Shown here piece after piece: positions 25,909-35,601 of a stretch of DNA of 64,000 nt (within the stretch, counting starts at the first letter, position 1; every line of letters starts with the position of its first letter). The stretch is from Myroides phaeus. GTDB taxonomy: Bacteria > Bacteroidota > Bacteroidia > Flavobacteriales > Flavobacteriaceae. The position numbers were made by a program, and so were the translations under genes. Below the pieces are notes generated by a model, which was not told the DNA's origin, did not search any database, and was given only the letters and a program-made list of their open reading frames with translations. Location: contig NZ_FNDQ01000014.1 of NCBI RefSeq assembly GCF_900099675.1, positions 1 to 64,000 of the forward strand, in the 5' to 3' direction.

Positions 25909-27498
25909 ATGCCTTTAGATAAAATTACGTTTCAAAACTCGGGCTATTTTTCAAAGTTAATGGTGGACTACCTAAATCAGGTAGATACTTTAAAACCGTT
26001 GTACAACAACTTTCCTACTTTGGAGAATTTTGGAAAACAAATAGCTGAGAAACAAAACAATTTTCCTGTTACAAACAGACAGGTGCTTACTAAGGCGCTA
26101 TTACAACAATATACTAACGTATCGGCTTCTGATAAAACTATTGCTAATATTCAGTCGTTGGCAAACGAAAACACGTTTACCATTACGACAGGACATCAGC
26201 TAAACTTATTTACAGGGCCACTATACTTCTTATATAAAATTATCTCTGTTATTAATTTGACAGAACAATTGAAAAAAGAATACCCTCAAAACAACTTTGT
26301 ACCTATCTATTGGATGGCAACGGAAGACCACGATTTTGAAGAGATTAATCACTTCATTTTTGACGAAAAAGTTATCTGTTGGAACAAAGAAAGCAAAGGT
26401 CCTGTTGGGCGTTTGAGCACAGAGGGATTAGATAAAGTATTTGAAGTGTTTAAAGCTCACGTTGGTGTTGGTGCTAATGCGCAAAAAATAAAAGACTTGT
26501 TTGAGTCGGCTTATTTAAAACACAACAATCTAACAGATGCTACTCGCTATTTGGCAAATGAACTTTTTGCTGCTTATGGTTTAGTAATCGTGGACGGAGA
26601 TGATGTGGAGTTAAAGAAACTTTTTATTCCTTATGTGGAGCAAGAACTGCTAAACCAAAGTGCAATTAAAGAAGTTGAAAAGAGTTTTCCTATTTTAAAT
26701 GATTACTTGATACAGGTAAATCCGAGAGAGATTAACTTGTTTTATATTTTAGATGATTTGCGCGAGCGAATTGTGTTGGAAAATGATGTCTATAAAGTGA
26801 ACCACACTCCTATTCAATTTACGAAAGAGGAGTTGTTGGCTGAACTTTATGCACATCCTGAACGCTTTAGTCCTAATGTAATTCTTAGACCTTTATACCA
26901 AGAGATTATTCTGCCTAACCTTTGTTATATCGGTGGTGGTGGTGAATTGGCTTATTGGTTAGAATTGAAAAAGGTATTTGAACTACACCAAATTACTTTT
27001 CCAATGTTATTACTGAGAAACTCGGTATTATTGGCTACGCAAAAGCAAGTGGATAAAATGGATAAATTAAACTTGTCGTGGAGCGATATGTTTATGAAGC
27101 AACAGTCGTTAATGGAGGTCAAAACGAAAGCATTTTCTGAGATTGAGTTCAACTTTGACCAACAACGTCAAGTGTTAATTGACCAGTTTAAAGCGTTAGA
27201 AGAAATTGCTGCAAAAACAGATAAATCATTTATTGGTGCTGTGCAAGCGCAATCTAAAAAGCAGTTGAAAGGCTTGGACAACCTTGAAAAGCGATTGATG
27301 AAAGCTGAAAAAAGAAGTCATAAAGACCAATTGGAACGCATCGCTATGTTGCAAAATGAGTTGTTTCCAAACAACAGTTTACAAGAGAGAATTGTAAACT
27401 TCTCCGTTTATTACAAAGAATACGGTGATGATTTAATCAAAGCGTTGTTTGACAAACAACAACCGTTGGAACAAGATTTTGATATTATTACTTTATAA
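25909..27498 (+). CDS. bshC: Bacillithiol biosynthesis cysteine-adding enzyme BshC
   Basis: A 529-residue BshC, the putative ligase that adds cysteine to glucosaminyl-malate in the last step of bacillithiol synthesis. Diagnostic segments are TTGHQLNLFTGPLYFLYKI, PIYWMATEDHDFEEI and a long C-terminal coiled coil (~400-490). bshA and bshB are not in the window. The gene begins 80 bases from the divergent radical SAM gene and is followed by its own terminator. Confidence 0.95.
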   Translation: MPLDKITFQNSGYFSKLMVDYLNQVDTLKPLYNNFPTLENFGKQIAEKQNNFPVTNRQVLTKALLQQYTNVSASDKTIANIQSLANENTFTITTGHQLNLFTGPLYFLYKIISVINLTEQLKKEYPQNNFVPIYWMATEDHDFEEINHFIFDEKVICWNKESKGPVGRLSTEGLDKVFEVFKAHVGVGANAQKIKDLFESAYLKHNNLTDATRYLANELFAAYGLVIVDGDDVELKKLFIPYVEQELLNQSAIKEVEKSFPILNDYLIQVNPREINLFYILDDLRERIVLENDVYKVNHTPIQFTKEELLAELYAHPERFSPNVILRPLYQEIILPNLCYIGGGGELAYWLELKKVFELHQITFPMLLLRNSVLLATQKQVDKMDKLNLSWSDMFMKQQSLMEVKTKAFSEIEFNFDQQRQVLIDQFKALEEIAAKTDKSFIGAVQAQSKKQLKGLDNLEKRLMKAEKRSHKDQLERIAMLQNELFPNNSLQERIVNFSVYYKEYGDDLIKALFDKQQPLEQDFDIITL

Positions 27499-27503
27499 AA
27501 TAC

Positions 27504-27538
27504 GAAAAGGCATATTTAATTATATGCCTTTTTTTTGT
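27504..27538 (+). terminator. bshC terminator
   Basis: An 11-bp stem (27505-27515 with 27522-27532), six-base loop and a run of eight T. Confidence 0.88.
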
Positions 27539-27595
27539 AAAAGCTATTGGCCATATTTCCCTATCTTAGTTCACAGAAAAACTAAAAGCGCAATT

Positions 27596-28252
27596 ATGGA
27601 ATTATCTTCTACTCATAGAATGAATTTACCTAAACCAGCAGAATTGCAAACATTGTGTAAAGCACTGTCTGTATTAGAAGCTATTTTTTCTCCAGAATGG
27701 GAATATAGATATTACTCGTATAACAACAAATGGAATGAAGGACAAGAGTTCTTTCAAATGAGAGACGGTGAAGGGAATGAAATGTTAGTTCTTTTTACAA
27801 AAAGCGGAGTTGTAATTAATGGATTTGACCACGAATTATACGATTATGAGGCTAAGTTACCAGCTAAAAGTGAGCTTACTTTAAACTTACCAGTACACTT
27901 TAATGAGTTTATTTTTGGAGAACCCGTTGCTTCAATTGGAACTACGTATTGCTTGTGGACAAATGAGCAAGAAGAATGGACCGTTGGAAATATCAAGTAC
28001 AAAGACGATGGTTCTAATGACCATTTATACATTTTTGACGGAAACCCGATGACCTATATTGATTGGGTATTGTCTTATTACTTTGACGATGAATTAGACA
28101 ATTTATCGAGTGAGGCTATTGAAAGTGTTTGTAACATTTACAAAGGGGTGCCTCTAACAAAAGAAATGGTATTAAGTTTAAATAGCGATTTAGAAGATTG
28201 GGAGGAACTAAAGTCAGATATTTCAAATATAGGCTATCCTATCACTTTCTAA
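27596..28252 (+). CDS. Uncharacterised acidic cytosolic protein
   Basis: A 218-residue soluble protein rich in aromatic and acidic residues (FSPEWEYRYYSYNNKW, MTYIDWVLSYYFDDE). I do not recognise a domain. It has no signal peptide or TM segment. The open frame extends upstream to 27449, but that extension overlaps the bshC coding end and its terminator. The ATG at 27596, behind a TATCTTAG -7-like box, is the sensible start. It is monocistronic with a palindromic terminator. Confidence 0.75.
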   Translation: MELSSTHRMNLPKPAELQTLCKALSVLEAIFSPEWEYRYYSYNNKWNEGQEFFQMRDGEGNEMLVLFTKSGVVINGFDHELYDYEAKLPAKSELTLNLPVHFNEFIFGEPVASIGTTYCLWTNEQEEWTVGNIKYKDDGSNDHLYIFDGNPMTYIDWVLSYYFDDELDNLSSEAIESVCNIYKGVPLTKEMVLSLNSDLEDWEELKSDISNIGYPITF

Positions 28253-28278
28253 TCGGTTAAAATTAAACCGAGGTAAAG

Positions 28279-28312
28279 ACAAAGATATATGCGTGCATAT
28301 ATCTTTTTTTGT
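28279..28312 (+). terminator. Palindromic terminator
   Basis: A 12-bp perfect stem (28281-28292 with 28295-28306), effectively a palindrome, then a T run, 28 bases after the stop. Confidence 0.85.
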
Positions 28313-28343
28313 ATATTTAACTTTATATCAAAAAACATAAATT

Positions 28344-29216
28344 ATGAGTTTCACAGGAAAGATGCTTCAAGATGGAGCTTTAAACGATAAAGTAATTGTA
28401 GTTACAGGAGGAGGAAGTGGCTTAGGAAAGTCTATGACTAAATACTTCTTAGAATTGGGGGCAAAAGTAGCCATCACATCAAGAGATTTAGAGAAACTAC
28501 AAAATACTGCTAAGGAATTAGAAGAAGAAACAAAAGGTACTTGTTTACCTATTGCTTGTGACGTTCGTCATTATGACCAAGTAGAAAATATGTTACAAAC
28601 GGTAGTGGATAAATTTGGTAAAGTAGATGTTTTATTAAACAATGCTGCTGGAAACTTCATCTCTCCTACTGAGCGTTTGTCTTCTAACGCTTTTGATACA
28701 ATTATCGATATTGTATTGAAAGGAACGAAAAACTGTACATTAGCTTTTGGTAAACATTGGATTGAAAAAGGCGAAAAAAACAAGGTGGTTTTAAACATTA
28801 CAACTACTTATGCTTGGACAGGTTCTGGTTATGTAGTTCCATCGGCAACTGCAAAAGCAGGGGTACTTGCAATGACGCGTAGTTTAGCCGTAGAATGGGC
28901 TAAATACGGTATCCGTTCTAACGCTATTGCTCCAGGTCCATTCCCTACAAAAGGAGCTTGGGACAGATTACTGCCTGGTGATTTAAAAGATAAATTTGAC
29001 GTTACTAAAAAAGTGCCATTGCGCCGTGTTGGAGAACACCAAGAATTGGCAAACTTAGCAGCTTATTTAGTGTCTGACTTCTCGTCTTACGTTAATGGTG
29101 AGGTAATTACGATTGACGGAGGAGAATGGTTACAAGGCGCTGGAGAGTTTAATATGCTTGAAAAAATTCCTTCTGAAATGTGGGATATGCTTGAAGCAAT
29201 GACTAAAAAGAAATAA
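28344..29216 (+). CDS. SDR oxidoreductase, 2,4-dienoyl-CoA reductase (DECR) type
   Basis: A 290-residue short-chain dehydrogenase that probably reduces 2,4-dienoyl-CoA with NADPH during beta-oxidation of unsaturated fatty acids. The nucleotide motif is TGGGSGLGKS, and NNAAGNF follows. The usual YxxxK reads SATAK. However, Tyr in TTTYAW, Ser and Lys are spaced exactly as the Tyr-Ser-Lys set of DECR enzymes (Tyr 15 before Lys, Ser 4 before Lys), and APGPFPTKGAWDRL also matches DECR. So the active site is intact and not degenerate. Confidence 0.88.
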   Translation: MSFTGKMLQDGALNDKVIVVTGGGSGLGKSMTKYFLELGAKVAITSRDLEKLQNTAKELEEETKGTCLPIACDVRHYDQVENMLQTVVDKFGKVDVLLNNAAGNFISPTERLSSNAFDTIIDIVLKGTKNCTLAFGKHWIEKGEKNKVVLNITTTYAWTGSGYVVPSATAKAGVLAMTRSLAVEWAKYGIRSNAIAPGPFPTKGAWDRLLPGDLKDKFDVTKKVPLRRVGEHQELANLAAYLVSDFSSYVNGEVITIDGGEWLQGAGEFNMLEKIPSEMWDMLEAMTKKK

Positions 29217-29388
29217 ATTCAATTTTATAAATATTGAATGATAAGTAGATGCTATTTAATTTTTAGATAGCATCTATTTTTATAACGTGCTGAATCATAA
29301 TGAATTTAGCAAAATGTTAATAAATAAGATTTCGTATACCCACAAAAAATCGTATTTTTACCACTTATAAAAATATTCTTTTGGTAAA

Positions 29389-30153
29389 ATGGGTAAAATC
29401 ATTGCTATTGCTAATCAAAAAGGTGGTGTTGGAAAAACAACTACATCTGTCAATCTTGCAGCTTCTTTAGGAGCACTTGAGAAAAAAGTCTTACTAATAG
29501 ACGCAGATCCTCAGGCTAATACAACTTCTGGCTTAGGTGTAGATGTAGATGCGGTTGAAATTGGAACGTATGAAATATTAGAGCACAGCTATACTCCAGA
29601 AGAGGCTATTGTAGACTGTACAGCACCTAATGTAAGCTTGATTCCAGCGCACATTGATTTAGTTGCGATTGAAATAGAATTGGTTGACAAACCAAATCGT
29701 GAGTATATGCTTAAACAAGCATTACAATCTATAAAGGAACAATATGATTATATTATAATTGATTGTGCTCCTTCTTTAGGGCTATTAACTTTAAACGCAC
29801 TTACAGCTGCGGATTCTGTTATTATTCCAATTCAATGTGAGTATTTTGCATTGGAAGGTTTAGGTAAACTATTAAACACTATTAAAAGTGTTCAAAAAAT
29901 ACACAACGCTAATTTAGACATCGAGGGATTGTTACTGACTATGTACGATTCTCGTTTGCGATTGTCTAATCAAGTTGTAGAAGAAGTACAAAAACACTTC
30001 AACGATATGGTGTTTGACACTATTATTCAACGAAATGTAAAACTGAGTGAAGCTCCAAGTTTTGGAGAAAGTATCATAAACTATGACGCTACGAGTAGAG
30101 GAGCTACCAATTATATAAACTTGGCAGAAGAGGTTATTCGTAAAAATAGTTAA
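29389..30153 (+). CDS. parA: Chromosome partitioning ATPase ParA (Soj)
   Basis: A 254-residue deviant-Walker ATPase of chromosomal ParA type: KGGVGKTTTSVNLAASL (deviant Walker A, residues 11-18), LLIDADPQANTTSG and IIIDCAPSLGLLTLNAL. It moves ParB-bound origin regions during segregation. parB follows after 27 bases. The parA-parB-DUF5683-dapB-lepB order is a conserved Flavobacteriaceae cluster. Confidence 0.95.
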   Translation: MGKIIAIANQKGGVGKTTTSVNLAASLGALEKKVLLIDADPQANTTSGLGVDVDAVEIGTYEILEHSYTPEEAIVDCTAPNVSLIPAHIDLVAIEIELVDKPNREYMLKQALQSIKEQYDYIIIDCAPSLGLLTLNALTAADSVIIPIQCEYFALEGLGKLLNTIKSVQKIHNANLDIEGLLLTMYDSRLRLSNQVVEEVQKHFNDMVFDTIIQRNVKLSEAPSFGESIINYDATSRGATNYINLAEEVIRKNS

Positions 30154-30180
30154 TACCCAAAACGATATTTTTAGAGTATT

Positions 30181-31086
30181 ATGGCAAAGGCGATTAAAAA
30201 ACAAGCTTTAGGACGAGGTCTATCGGCTCTTTTAAAGGATCCTGAAAATGATATCAAGTCGATAGAAGATACTAATGCTGATAAGGTTATTGGAAATATT
30301 ATTGAATTAGATGTTGATTCTATTGAAATTAACCCTTTTCAACCAAGAACTAATTTCAATGAGGAGTCTCTTAGTGAATTAGCAACAAGTATTCACGAGC
30401 TTGGGGTAATTCAACCTATTACTGTTAGAAAAACTAACTATAATAAATATCAATTAATTTCAGGAGAACGCAGATTACGTGCTTCTAAATTAGTTGGCCT
30501 GCAAACTATTCCTGCATATATACGAATTGCAAACGATAATGAATCGTTGACTATGGCATTGGTTGAAAACATCCAACGTCACGATTTAGACCCTATCGAA
30601 ATTGCACTTTCTTATCAACGCTTAATGGACGAAATTGATCTTACACAAGAACAAGTGAGTGAGCGCGTTGGTAAAAAAAGATCAACTATTGCAAATTACT
30701 TGAGATTATTACGCCTTGATCCTATTATTCAAACGGGAATTAGAGATGGTTTCATCACAATGGGACACGGTCGTGCAATTATAAACATTGAGGATCTTGA
30801 CGCTCAAACAGATATCTACCACAAAATTATTACAGAGAATTTGTCTGTAAGAGAAACGGAAGCTATTGTTAAGAATTATCAATTGTCACTAAAAGGTATG
30901 CTTACTCCTGAAGTGCCAAAAACAACAAACGAATTTAAAATTCCAGAAAACTACACAAGATCTTTTGGTCAGTTTTTTGGAACTAAAGTAGACATAAAGG
31001 CTTCTGCTAATGGTAAAGGTAAAATTTCAATTCCTTTCCACTCTGAAGAAGATCTAAATCGTATTATCAAACTTTTAGAAAATTAG
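30181..31086 (+). CDS. parB: Chromosome partitioning protein ParB
   Basis: A 301-residue CTPase/DNA-clamp protein. N-terminal basic peptide KKQALGRGLSALL contacts ParA. The ParB/Srx domain carries ISGERRLRASK and MALVENIQRHDLDPIE. An HTH region around LTQEQVSERVGKKRSTIANYLRLL follows, and then the dimerisation end. It binds parS sites. I did not find a canonical parS 16-mer in this window. Confidence 0.95.
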   Translation: MAKAIKKQALGRGLSALLKDPENDIKSIEDTNADKVIGNIIELDVDSIEINPFQPRTNFNEESLSELATSIHELGVIQPITVRKTNYNKYQLISGERRLRASKLVGLQTIPAYIRIANDNESLTMALVENIQRHDLDPIEIALSYQRLMDEIDLTQEQVSERVGKKRSTIANYLRLLRLDPIIQTGIRDGFITMGHGRAIINIEDLDAQTDIYHKIITENLSVRETEAIVKNYQLSLKGMLTPEVPKTTNEFKIPENYTRSFGQFFGTKVDIKASANGKGKISIPFHSEEDLNRIIKLLEN

Positions 31087-31667
31087 TGAGAAGTAATCTT
31101 TTAATCTTGATGTTTCTCTTCACTGTATTCTGTAACCCCACATTTGCACAGAATAAAAAAGAGAAAAATAAATCTGTTCCTTCAATTAGTAATATTGAAG
31201 AAAAACCAATGGATCCATTAGCGCCAGCTCGTGCTGCATTCTTTGCGTCTGTTGTTCCTGGATTAGGACAGATTAACAATGGTAAATATTGGAAATTACC
31301 GCTGGTTTATGCCGGAATTGGTGTACCTACATATTTTTGGATTGATAACCAAAGACAATATACTCGCTATAGAAACGAATATAAAAACAGATTACAAGGT
31401 ATTCACAATGTTGACGATCCTACTTTTGGAGGCTTAGACAACGATCGTTTATTAGAGGCTCAAAAGTTTTATAGACGTAATCGTGATTTGTCTGTTGTAA
31501 TCACTGCTGGTTTTTATATTTTAAGTATTATTGATGCCAATGTTGACGCGCATTTAATGCAGTTTAATGTTAATGAAAATTTGACTATTAAACCTGCTTT
31601 TGAATACAATCAGATTGAGACTCCTAATCAATTCCAATACGCTATTAACGTTCAATATCGTTTTTAA
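31086..31667 (+). CDS. DUF5683 domain-containing protein
   Basis: A 193-residue exported or membrane protein. The GTG start at 31086 overlaps the last base of the parB stop, signalling translational coupling. An N-terminal signal-like segment ends CNPTFAQ. The DUF5683 core AFFASVVPGLGQINNGKYWKLP lies at ~43-64, and IDANVDAHLMQFNVNENL near the end. Function unknown. The family is Bacteroidetes-specific and sits in the parAB-dapB cluster. Confidence 0.85.
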   Translation: MRSNLLILMFLFTVFCNPTFAQNKKEKNKSVPSISNIEEKPMDPLAPARAAFFASVVPGLGQINNGKYWKLPLVYAGIGVPTYFWIDNQRQYTRYRNEYKNRLQGIHNVDDPTFGGLDNDRLLEAQKFYRRNRDLSVVITAGFYILSIIDANVDAHLMQFNVNENLTIKPAFEYNQIETPNQFQYAINVQYRF

Positions 31668-31680
31668 AAAAAAACTATTT

Positions 31681-32385
31681 ATGAAAATTGCATTATTAGG
31701 CTACGGGAAAATGGGTAAAATCATTGAACGTATCGCTATAGAAAGAGGTCATACTATTGTATTAAAAAAACATAGTAATGATGCTTACACAGGACTTGAA
31801 CAGGCTGATGTTGCTATTGATTTTAGCGTACCGACTGCAGCTGTTGAAAATATTACGACTTGTTTAAATCTGAAGGTACCAGTTATTTCGGGTACTACTG
31901 GTTGGTTAGAACATTACCAAGAAATGGTTGATTTGTGTCAACAAAAAGAAGGAGCTTTCCTTTATGGTTCTAACTTCAGCGTTGGAGTTAATGTCTTTTT
32001 TGAACTAAATAATTATTTAGCAAAAATGATGAGTAACCTAAAGGAATACAATGTATCAATGGAAGAAATTCACCATACTCAAAAGTTGGATGCTCCGAGT
32101 GGTACTGCTATTTCTTTAGCGAATGGAATCATTGAAAACTCCAGCTATGAAAAGTGGACTTTAAACGACGCTAAAGCAAATGAAATTCATATTGATGCTA
32201 TTAGAGAAGATGCTGTTCCTGGAACTCATAGTGTTTTTTACGACTCAGAAATTGACCAAATAGAGATAAAACACACGGCACATAGTCGTGAAGGATTTGC
32301 TTTAGGAGCTGTAATTGCTGCAGAGTGGATTCAAAATAAAAAAGGAGTTTTTTCGATGAAGGACGTTCTTAATTTGAAAAAATAA
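31681..32385 (+). CDS. dapB: 4-hydroxy-tetrahydrodipicolinate reductase DapB
   Basis: A 234-residue reductase of the lysine/diaminopimelate pathway. NAD(P) motif GYGKMGKI and catalytic EIHHTQKLDAPSGTA (paired His and Lys). The open frame extends upstream to 31600 inside DUF5683, but the ATG at 31681 gives the exact family N terminus MKIALLGYGKMG. It supplies meso-DAP for peptidoglycan. Confidence 0.96.
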   Translation: MKIALLGYGKMGKIIERIAIERGHTIVLKKHSNDAYTGLEQADVAIDFSVPTAAVENITTCLNLKVPVISGTTGWLEHYQEMVDLCQQKEGAFLYGSNFSVGVNVFFELNNYLAKMMSNLKEYNVSMEEIHHTQKLDAPSGTAISLANGIIENSSYEKWTLNDAKANEIHIDAIREDAVPGTHSVFYDSEIDQIEIKHTAHSREGFALGAVIAAEWIQNKKGVFSMKDVLNLKK

Positions 32386-32420
32386 TTACCTTCACATCTT
32401 ACATTAAATAATTATTCGCT

Positions 32421-34013
32421 ATGACAATGACGCAATGGTTTCTATTTTTCCTACTTGTTCAAGTAATTCATTTTCTTGGAACTTGGAAATTATATGTGAA
32501 AGCAGGTAGAAAAAGTTGGGAAGCAATAGTACCTGTTTACAATGCAATTGTATTAATGGGTATCATTAACAGACCTAAATGGTGGGTTATCCTACTTTTT
32601 ATTCCGATTGTAAACTTGATTATGTTCCCAGTAGTATGGGTTGAAATATTGAGAAGTTTTGGTAAAAACAAAGCTATTGACACTGTGCTTGGTGTTGTAA
32701 CTTTAGGTCTTTATATCTTCTATATTAACTATGCTACGGATGCTAAATACGTTGAAAACAGAAGTACAAAAGCAGAAAGTAACTCAGGAGAGACTGTAAG
32801 CTCTATCTTATTTGCTGTTGTTGTTGCTACGATTATCCATACGTATGTAATACAACCTTATACAATTCCAACGTCATCATTAGAAAAAACGTTATTGGTA
32901 GGTGACTTCTTATTTGTGAGTAAGTTTCACTATGGTGCAAGAACACCTATGACAACAGTAGCTTTACCAATGGTACACGATACTATTCCTGGTACTAAGC
33001 TTAACTCATACTTAAAGAAACCTCATTTACCATATTTTAGATTGCCTGGTTTCCAAAAAGTACAACACAATGATATTGTTGTGTTCAACTGGCCTACGGA
33101 TACCGTATATCAATTTAACGATCCACTACACCGTCCTGCCGTTGATAAGCCTATCGATAAAAAGACGAATTATGTTAAAAGAGCAGTAGGTCTTCCTGGT
33201 GAAAACTTATCTATTAAAGATGGAGATGTTTATATCAATGGAGAAAAAATGAAATTGAATGATCGTGCTAAATTACAGTTTACTTATACGGTAAAAACAG
33301 ATGGTTCTGCAATTGACTTTAACTCACTTATCAAACGTTTAGATTTACGTGAAGGTGCGAGTTACTACAACAACGACCCGACAACTATTATACTTGGGGC
33401 AGTTACTGATGAGGCAGCTGAAGTTCTAAGATCTGTAACTGGTGTAGTTAGTGTTCAAAAAGGACTACCAAAAGATTACCAAGATCAAATCACTCCTATT
33501 GTGTCTAAAATGTTGTTCCCTCACAATCAAGTTGGCTGGAACGAAGAAAACTTAGGTCCTATTCATATTCCTGCTGAAGGAGAAACTGTAACATTAACAC
33601 AAGAGAATTTACCATTCTACCAACGTGCTATCTCAGTATATGAACACAATAAATTAGAGGTTAAAAATGATCAAATCTATATTAATGATGTAGCTACTGA
33701 TAAATATACTTTCCAACAGAACTATTACTTCATGATGGGAGATAATAGAAATAGATCTGAGGATAGTAGATACTGGGGGTATGTACCAGAAGACCACATT
33801 GTAGGTAAACCTGTATTCGTTTGGATGAGTTTAGATCAAGCTATTCCATGGGGACAAGCCATCGATAAAATCAGATGGGACAGATTGTTTACAACAGTTA
33901 ATGGTAATGGAAAACAAGTTTCTTACTTCCCTTACTTCTTAGTTATTGTATTTGGTCTTGTAGGTTACAACACTTACAAAAAGAGAAAAGAAAAAAAGAA
34001 TTCTAAATTTTAA
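32421..34013 (+). CDS. lepB: Signal peptidase I, large Bacteroidetes form
   Basis: A 530-residue inner-membrane protease that releases preproteins after Sec export. The N-terminal ~115 residues hold four hydrophobic segments (DUF5684-like) absent from enterobacterial LepB. The catalytic Ser153 lies in TIPTSSLEKTL, where the usual SM(x)P reads SLEK, and the catalytic Lys lies in NYVKRAVGLPGE. MMGDNRNRSEDSRYWG near 440 completes box D/E. A ~190-residue insertion separates the boxes, and one more TM helix lies near the C terminus. Length is about twice that of typical LepB but normal for the phylum. Confidence 0.94.
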   Translation: MTMTQWFLFFLLVQVIHFLGTWKLYVKAGRKSWEAIVPVYNAIVLMGIINRPKWWVILLFIPIVNLIMFPVVWVEILRSFGKNKAIDTVLGVVTLGLYIFYINYATDAKYVENRSTKAESNSGETVSSILFAVVVATIIHTYVIQPYTIPTSSLEKTLLVGDFLFVSKFHYGARTPMTTVALPMVHDTIPGTKLNSYLKKPHLPYFRLPGFQKVQHNDIVVFNWPTDTVYQFNDPLHRPAVDKPIDKKTNYVKRAVGLPGENLSIKDGDVYINGEKMKLNDRAKLQFTYTVKTDGSAIDFNSLIKRLDLREGASYYNNDPTTIILGAVTDEAAEVLRSVTGVVSVQKGLPKDYQDQITPIVSKMLFPHNQVGWNEENLGPIHIPAEGETVTLTQENLPFYQRAISVYEHNKLEVKNDQIYINDVATDKYTFQQNYYFMMGDNRNRSEDSRYWGYVPEDHIVGKPVFVWMSLDQAIPWGQAIDKIRWDRLFTTVNGNGKQVSYFPYFLVIVFGLVGYNTYKKRKEKKNSKF

Positions 34014-34021
34014 TTGATAAA

Positions 34022-34648
34022 ATGAATAACATTCTTATTCATCCTACTTACTTTGCTTCTGTTAGCCATTATGTAGCTATGTTACAGGCTGACAGTGTAA
34101 TGTTTGAAGTAGAAGATAATTTTCAGAAACAAACGAACAGAAATAGAATGTATATCTATAGTGCTAATGGAATTCAAATGTTGAATATACCAGTTAAGCA
34201 CAGCGATGATAAGCACAGGAAATTTAAAGACACAAGAATTGAGCATGCTTTTGGATGGCAAAAACAGCATTTTAAGAGCTTAGAAGCTGCGTATAGAACT
34301 TCTCCTTACTTTGAGTACTTTGAAGACGATATACGTGCTATTTTCGAAGGAAAACATGACTTTATGTTAGACTTAAATTTACAAATACATGAAGTTGTTA
34401 ATTCTTGTTTAGGTATTTCTATTCCGTTTGAAAAAACAATTGAGTTTGAAAAAGACTTGACTGAAGATATATCTGATTTTAGATCATTAGTTAATGGTAA
34501 AAAAGACATTAATTCTTTTGAAAGTTATATTCAGGTTTTTGATGAGAAACACGGATTCCTAAATAACTTGAGTATTTTGGATTTATTGTTCAACGAAGGA
34601 AGACATGCTGTTGATTATTTAAAACGTCAAGAGCTAATTATAAAGTAA
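34022..34648 (+). CDS. WbqC family protein
   Basis: A 208-residue protein of the WbqC family (ILIHPTYFASVSHYVAMLQAD and GWQKQHFKSLEAAYRTSPYFEYF cores). WbqC proteins occur in O-antigen loci and are suspected sugar acyltransferases, but in Flavobacteria this gene is fixed beside lepB and its role is unknown. It begins eight bases after lepB, so it is in the same operon, and a strong terminator follows. Confidence 0.88.
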   Translation: MNNILIHPTYFASVSHYVAMLQADSVMFEVEDNFQKQTNRNRMYIYSANGIQMLNIPVKHSDDKHRKFKDTRIEHAFGWQKQHFKSLEAAYRTSPYFEYFEDDIRAIFEGKHDFMLDLNLQIHEVVNSCLGISIPFEKTIEFEKDLTEDISDFRSLVNGKKDINSFESYIQVFDEKHGFLNNLSILDLLFNEGRHAVDYLKRQELIIK

Positions 34649-34683
34649 AAAAAAAGGTAACTTATATAAGTTACCTTTTTTTT
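34648..34683. terminator. 36-bp perfect palindromic terminator
   Basis: An uninterrupted palindrome from 34648 to 34683 beginning at the last base of the WbqC stop codon, with A and T runs at its ends. Confidence 0.9.
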
Positions 34684-34690
34684 GTATTCT

Positions 34691-34818
34691 CTTTTCATAG
34701 CAATCTTAATACATTTTATCAAAGTACTAAGACAAACAGAACAATGTATTTAGTTTCTTTTCATAGCATTTTAAAACACTTTTATCTGTTTGTTATTATT
34801 AAGACAACCTTATAGTAG
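34691..34818. repeat. Short direct and inverted repeats in a convergent intergenic region
   Basis: CTTTTCATAGCA occurs at 34691-34702 and 34757-34768 (66-base period). ACAAACAGA (34732-34740) is complementary to 34785-34793. The region lies between convergent genes. No gene seen. Confidence 0.5.
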
Positions 34819-34847
34819 AAAAGTCACTTAAAAAAGTAACTTTTTTT
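34819..34847 (-). terminator. Probable terminator of the cco operon
   Basis: A 9-bp stem with one G-U pair (34836-34844 with 34819-34827 on the minus strand), 52 bases after the SafE-like stop. The T run is short. Confidence 0.5.
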
Positions 34848-34898
34848 ATTTTTTATGGACACAAAAACACAACACACTGATTACAAGTCATTAACAAA

Positions 34899-35594
34899 CT
34901 AACAATTTGCCTCACCTCTAACAAATAAATTTAAGTTATCAGGAGATATAAATGGAATATCTAATCCTAATCCTCTTAATATAAATAGCATTCCAAAAAG
35001 AACAATAATAAATGGATAGTACTTCATTATAGCATTTCTAACCTTCGTAGAGAATAAATCTCTAACATAAACTACCGAACTCATTAAAGGAATTGTACCT
35101 ATACCAAATAACACCATATAAAGCATCCCTAAAGCTATATTCTGCGTAGCTAATGCTCCAAAAAGAGCAACATACACCATTCCACAAGGTAAAAAGCCAT
35201 TAAAAAATCCAATCATATATAAAGACTTAACATCTTGCTTTTTAAACTGAGAACCCAATGCTTTCTTTAATTTACTTGTAAGCTTATATATAGGTTTTAA
35301 AAAATTTAAACTCCCCAGCTTATTTTGTGGTATCAAGACGAATAAAATCATTAAAATACCAACTACAATTGACATTTGCTGTTGAAGTCCAGCAATGTAC
35401 AATCCTTTACCAAAAAGTCCAAAGACAAGTCCTAAAATAGAATATGCAGATATTCTACCTATATGATAGGTGAATATCTGCATAGCCTTTTTAGATTGAT
35501 TGTTCTTAGAAACAGGTAATATCATAGCAATTGGTCCACACATACCTATACAATGTAGACTGCTGACTAACCCAAAAATAAGTGCAGTAATCAC
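34899..35594 (-). CDS. SafE/DsbD-like membrane protein of the cbb3 locus
   Basis: A 231-residue membrane protein with six TM helices, annotated in this clade as sulfite exporter TauE/SafE family. The first helix carries a CxxxC pair in SLHCIGMCGP. The sequence GFLPCGMVYVALFGAL recalls the DsbD/CcdA fold. Position at the end of the cbb3 cluster after ccoH is conserved in Bacteroidetes and suggests a role in oxidase maturation (copper or thiol handling), not sulfite export. Confidence 0.82.
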   Translation of the reverse strand: MITALIFGLVSSLHCIGMCGPIAMILPVSKNNQSKKAMQIFTYHIGRISAYSILGLVFGLFGKGLYIAGLQQQMSIVVGILMILFVLIPQNKLGSLNFLKPIYKLTSKLKKALGSQFKKQDVKSLYMIGFFNGFLPCGMVYVALFGALATQNIALGMLYMVLFGIGTIPLMSSVVYVRDLFSTKVRNAIMKYYPFIIVLFGMLFILRGLGLDIPFISPDNLNLFVRGEANC

Positions 35595-35601
35595 GTTTAA
35601 A

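Noticed and set aside
27449-27595. N-terminal extension of the 218-residue protein.
   Set aside because: It overlaps the bshC coding end and terminator; the ATG at 27596 has its own -7-like box.
28344-29216. SDR enzyme apparently lacking the catalytic Tyr (SATAK instead of YxxxK).
   Set aside because: Tyr, Ser and Lys are spaced exactly as in 2,4-dienoyl-CoA reductases, so the active site is intact for that subfamily.
29217-31086. parS site near parAB.
   Set aside because: No 16-bp TGTTTCACGTGAAACA-like palindrome was seen.
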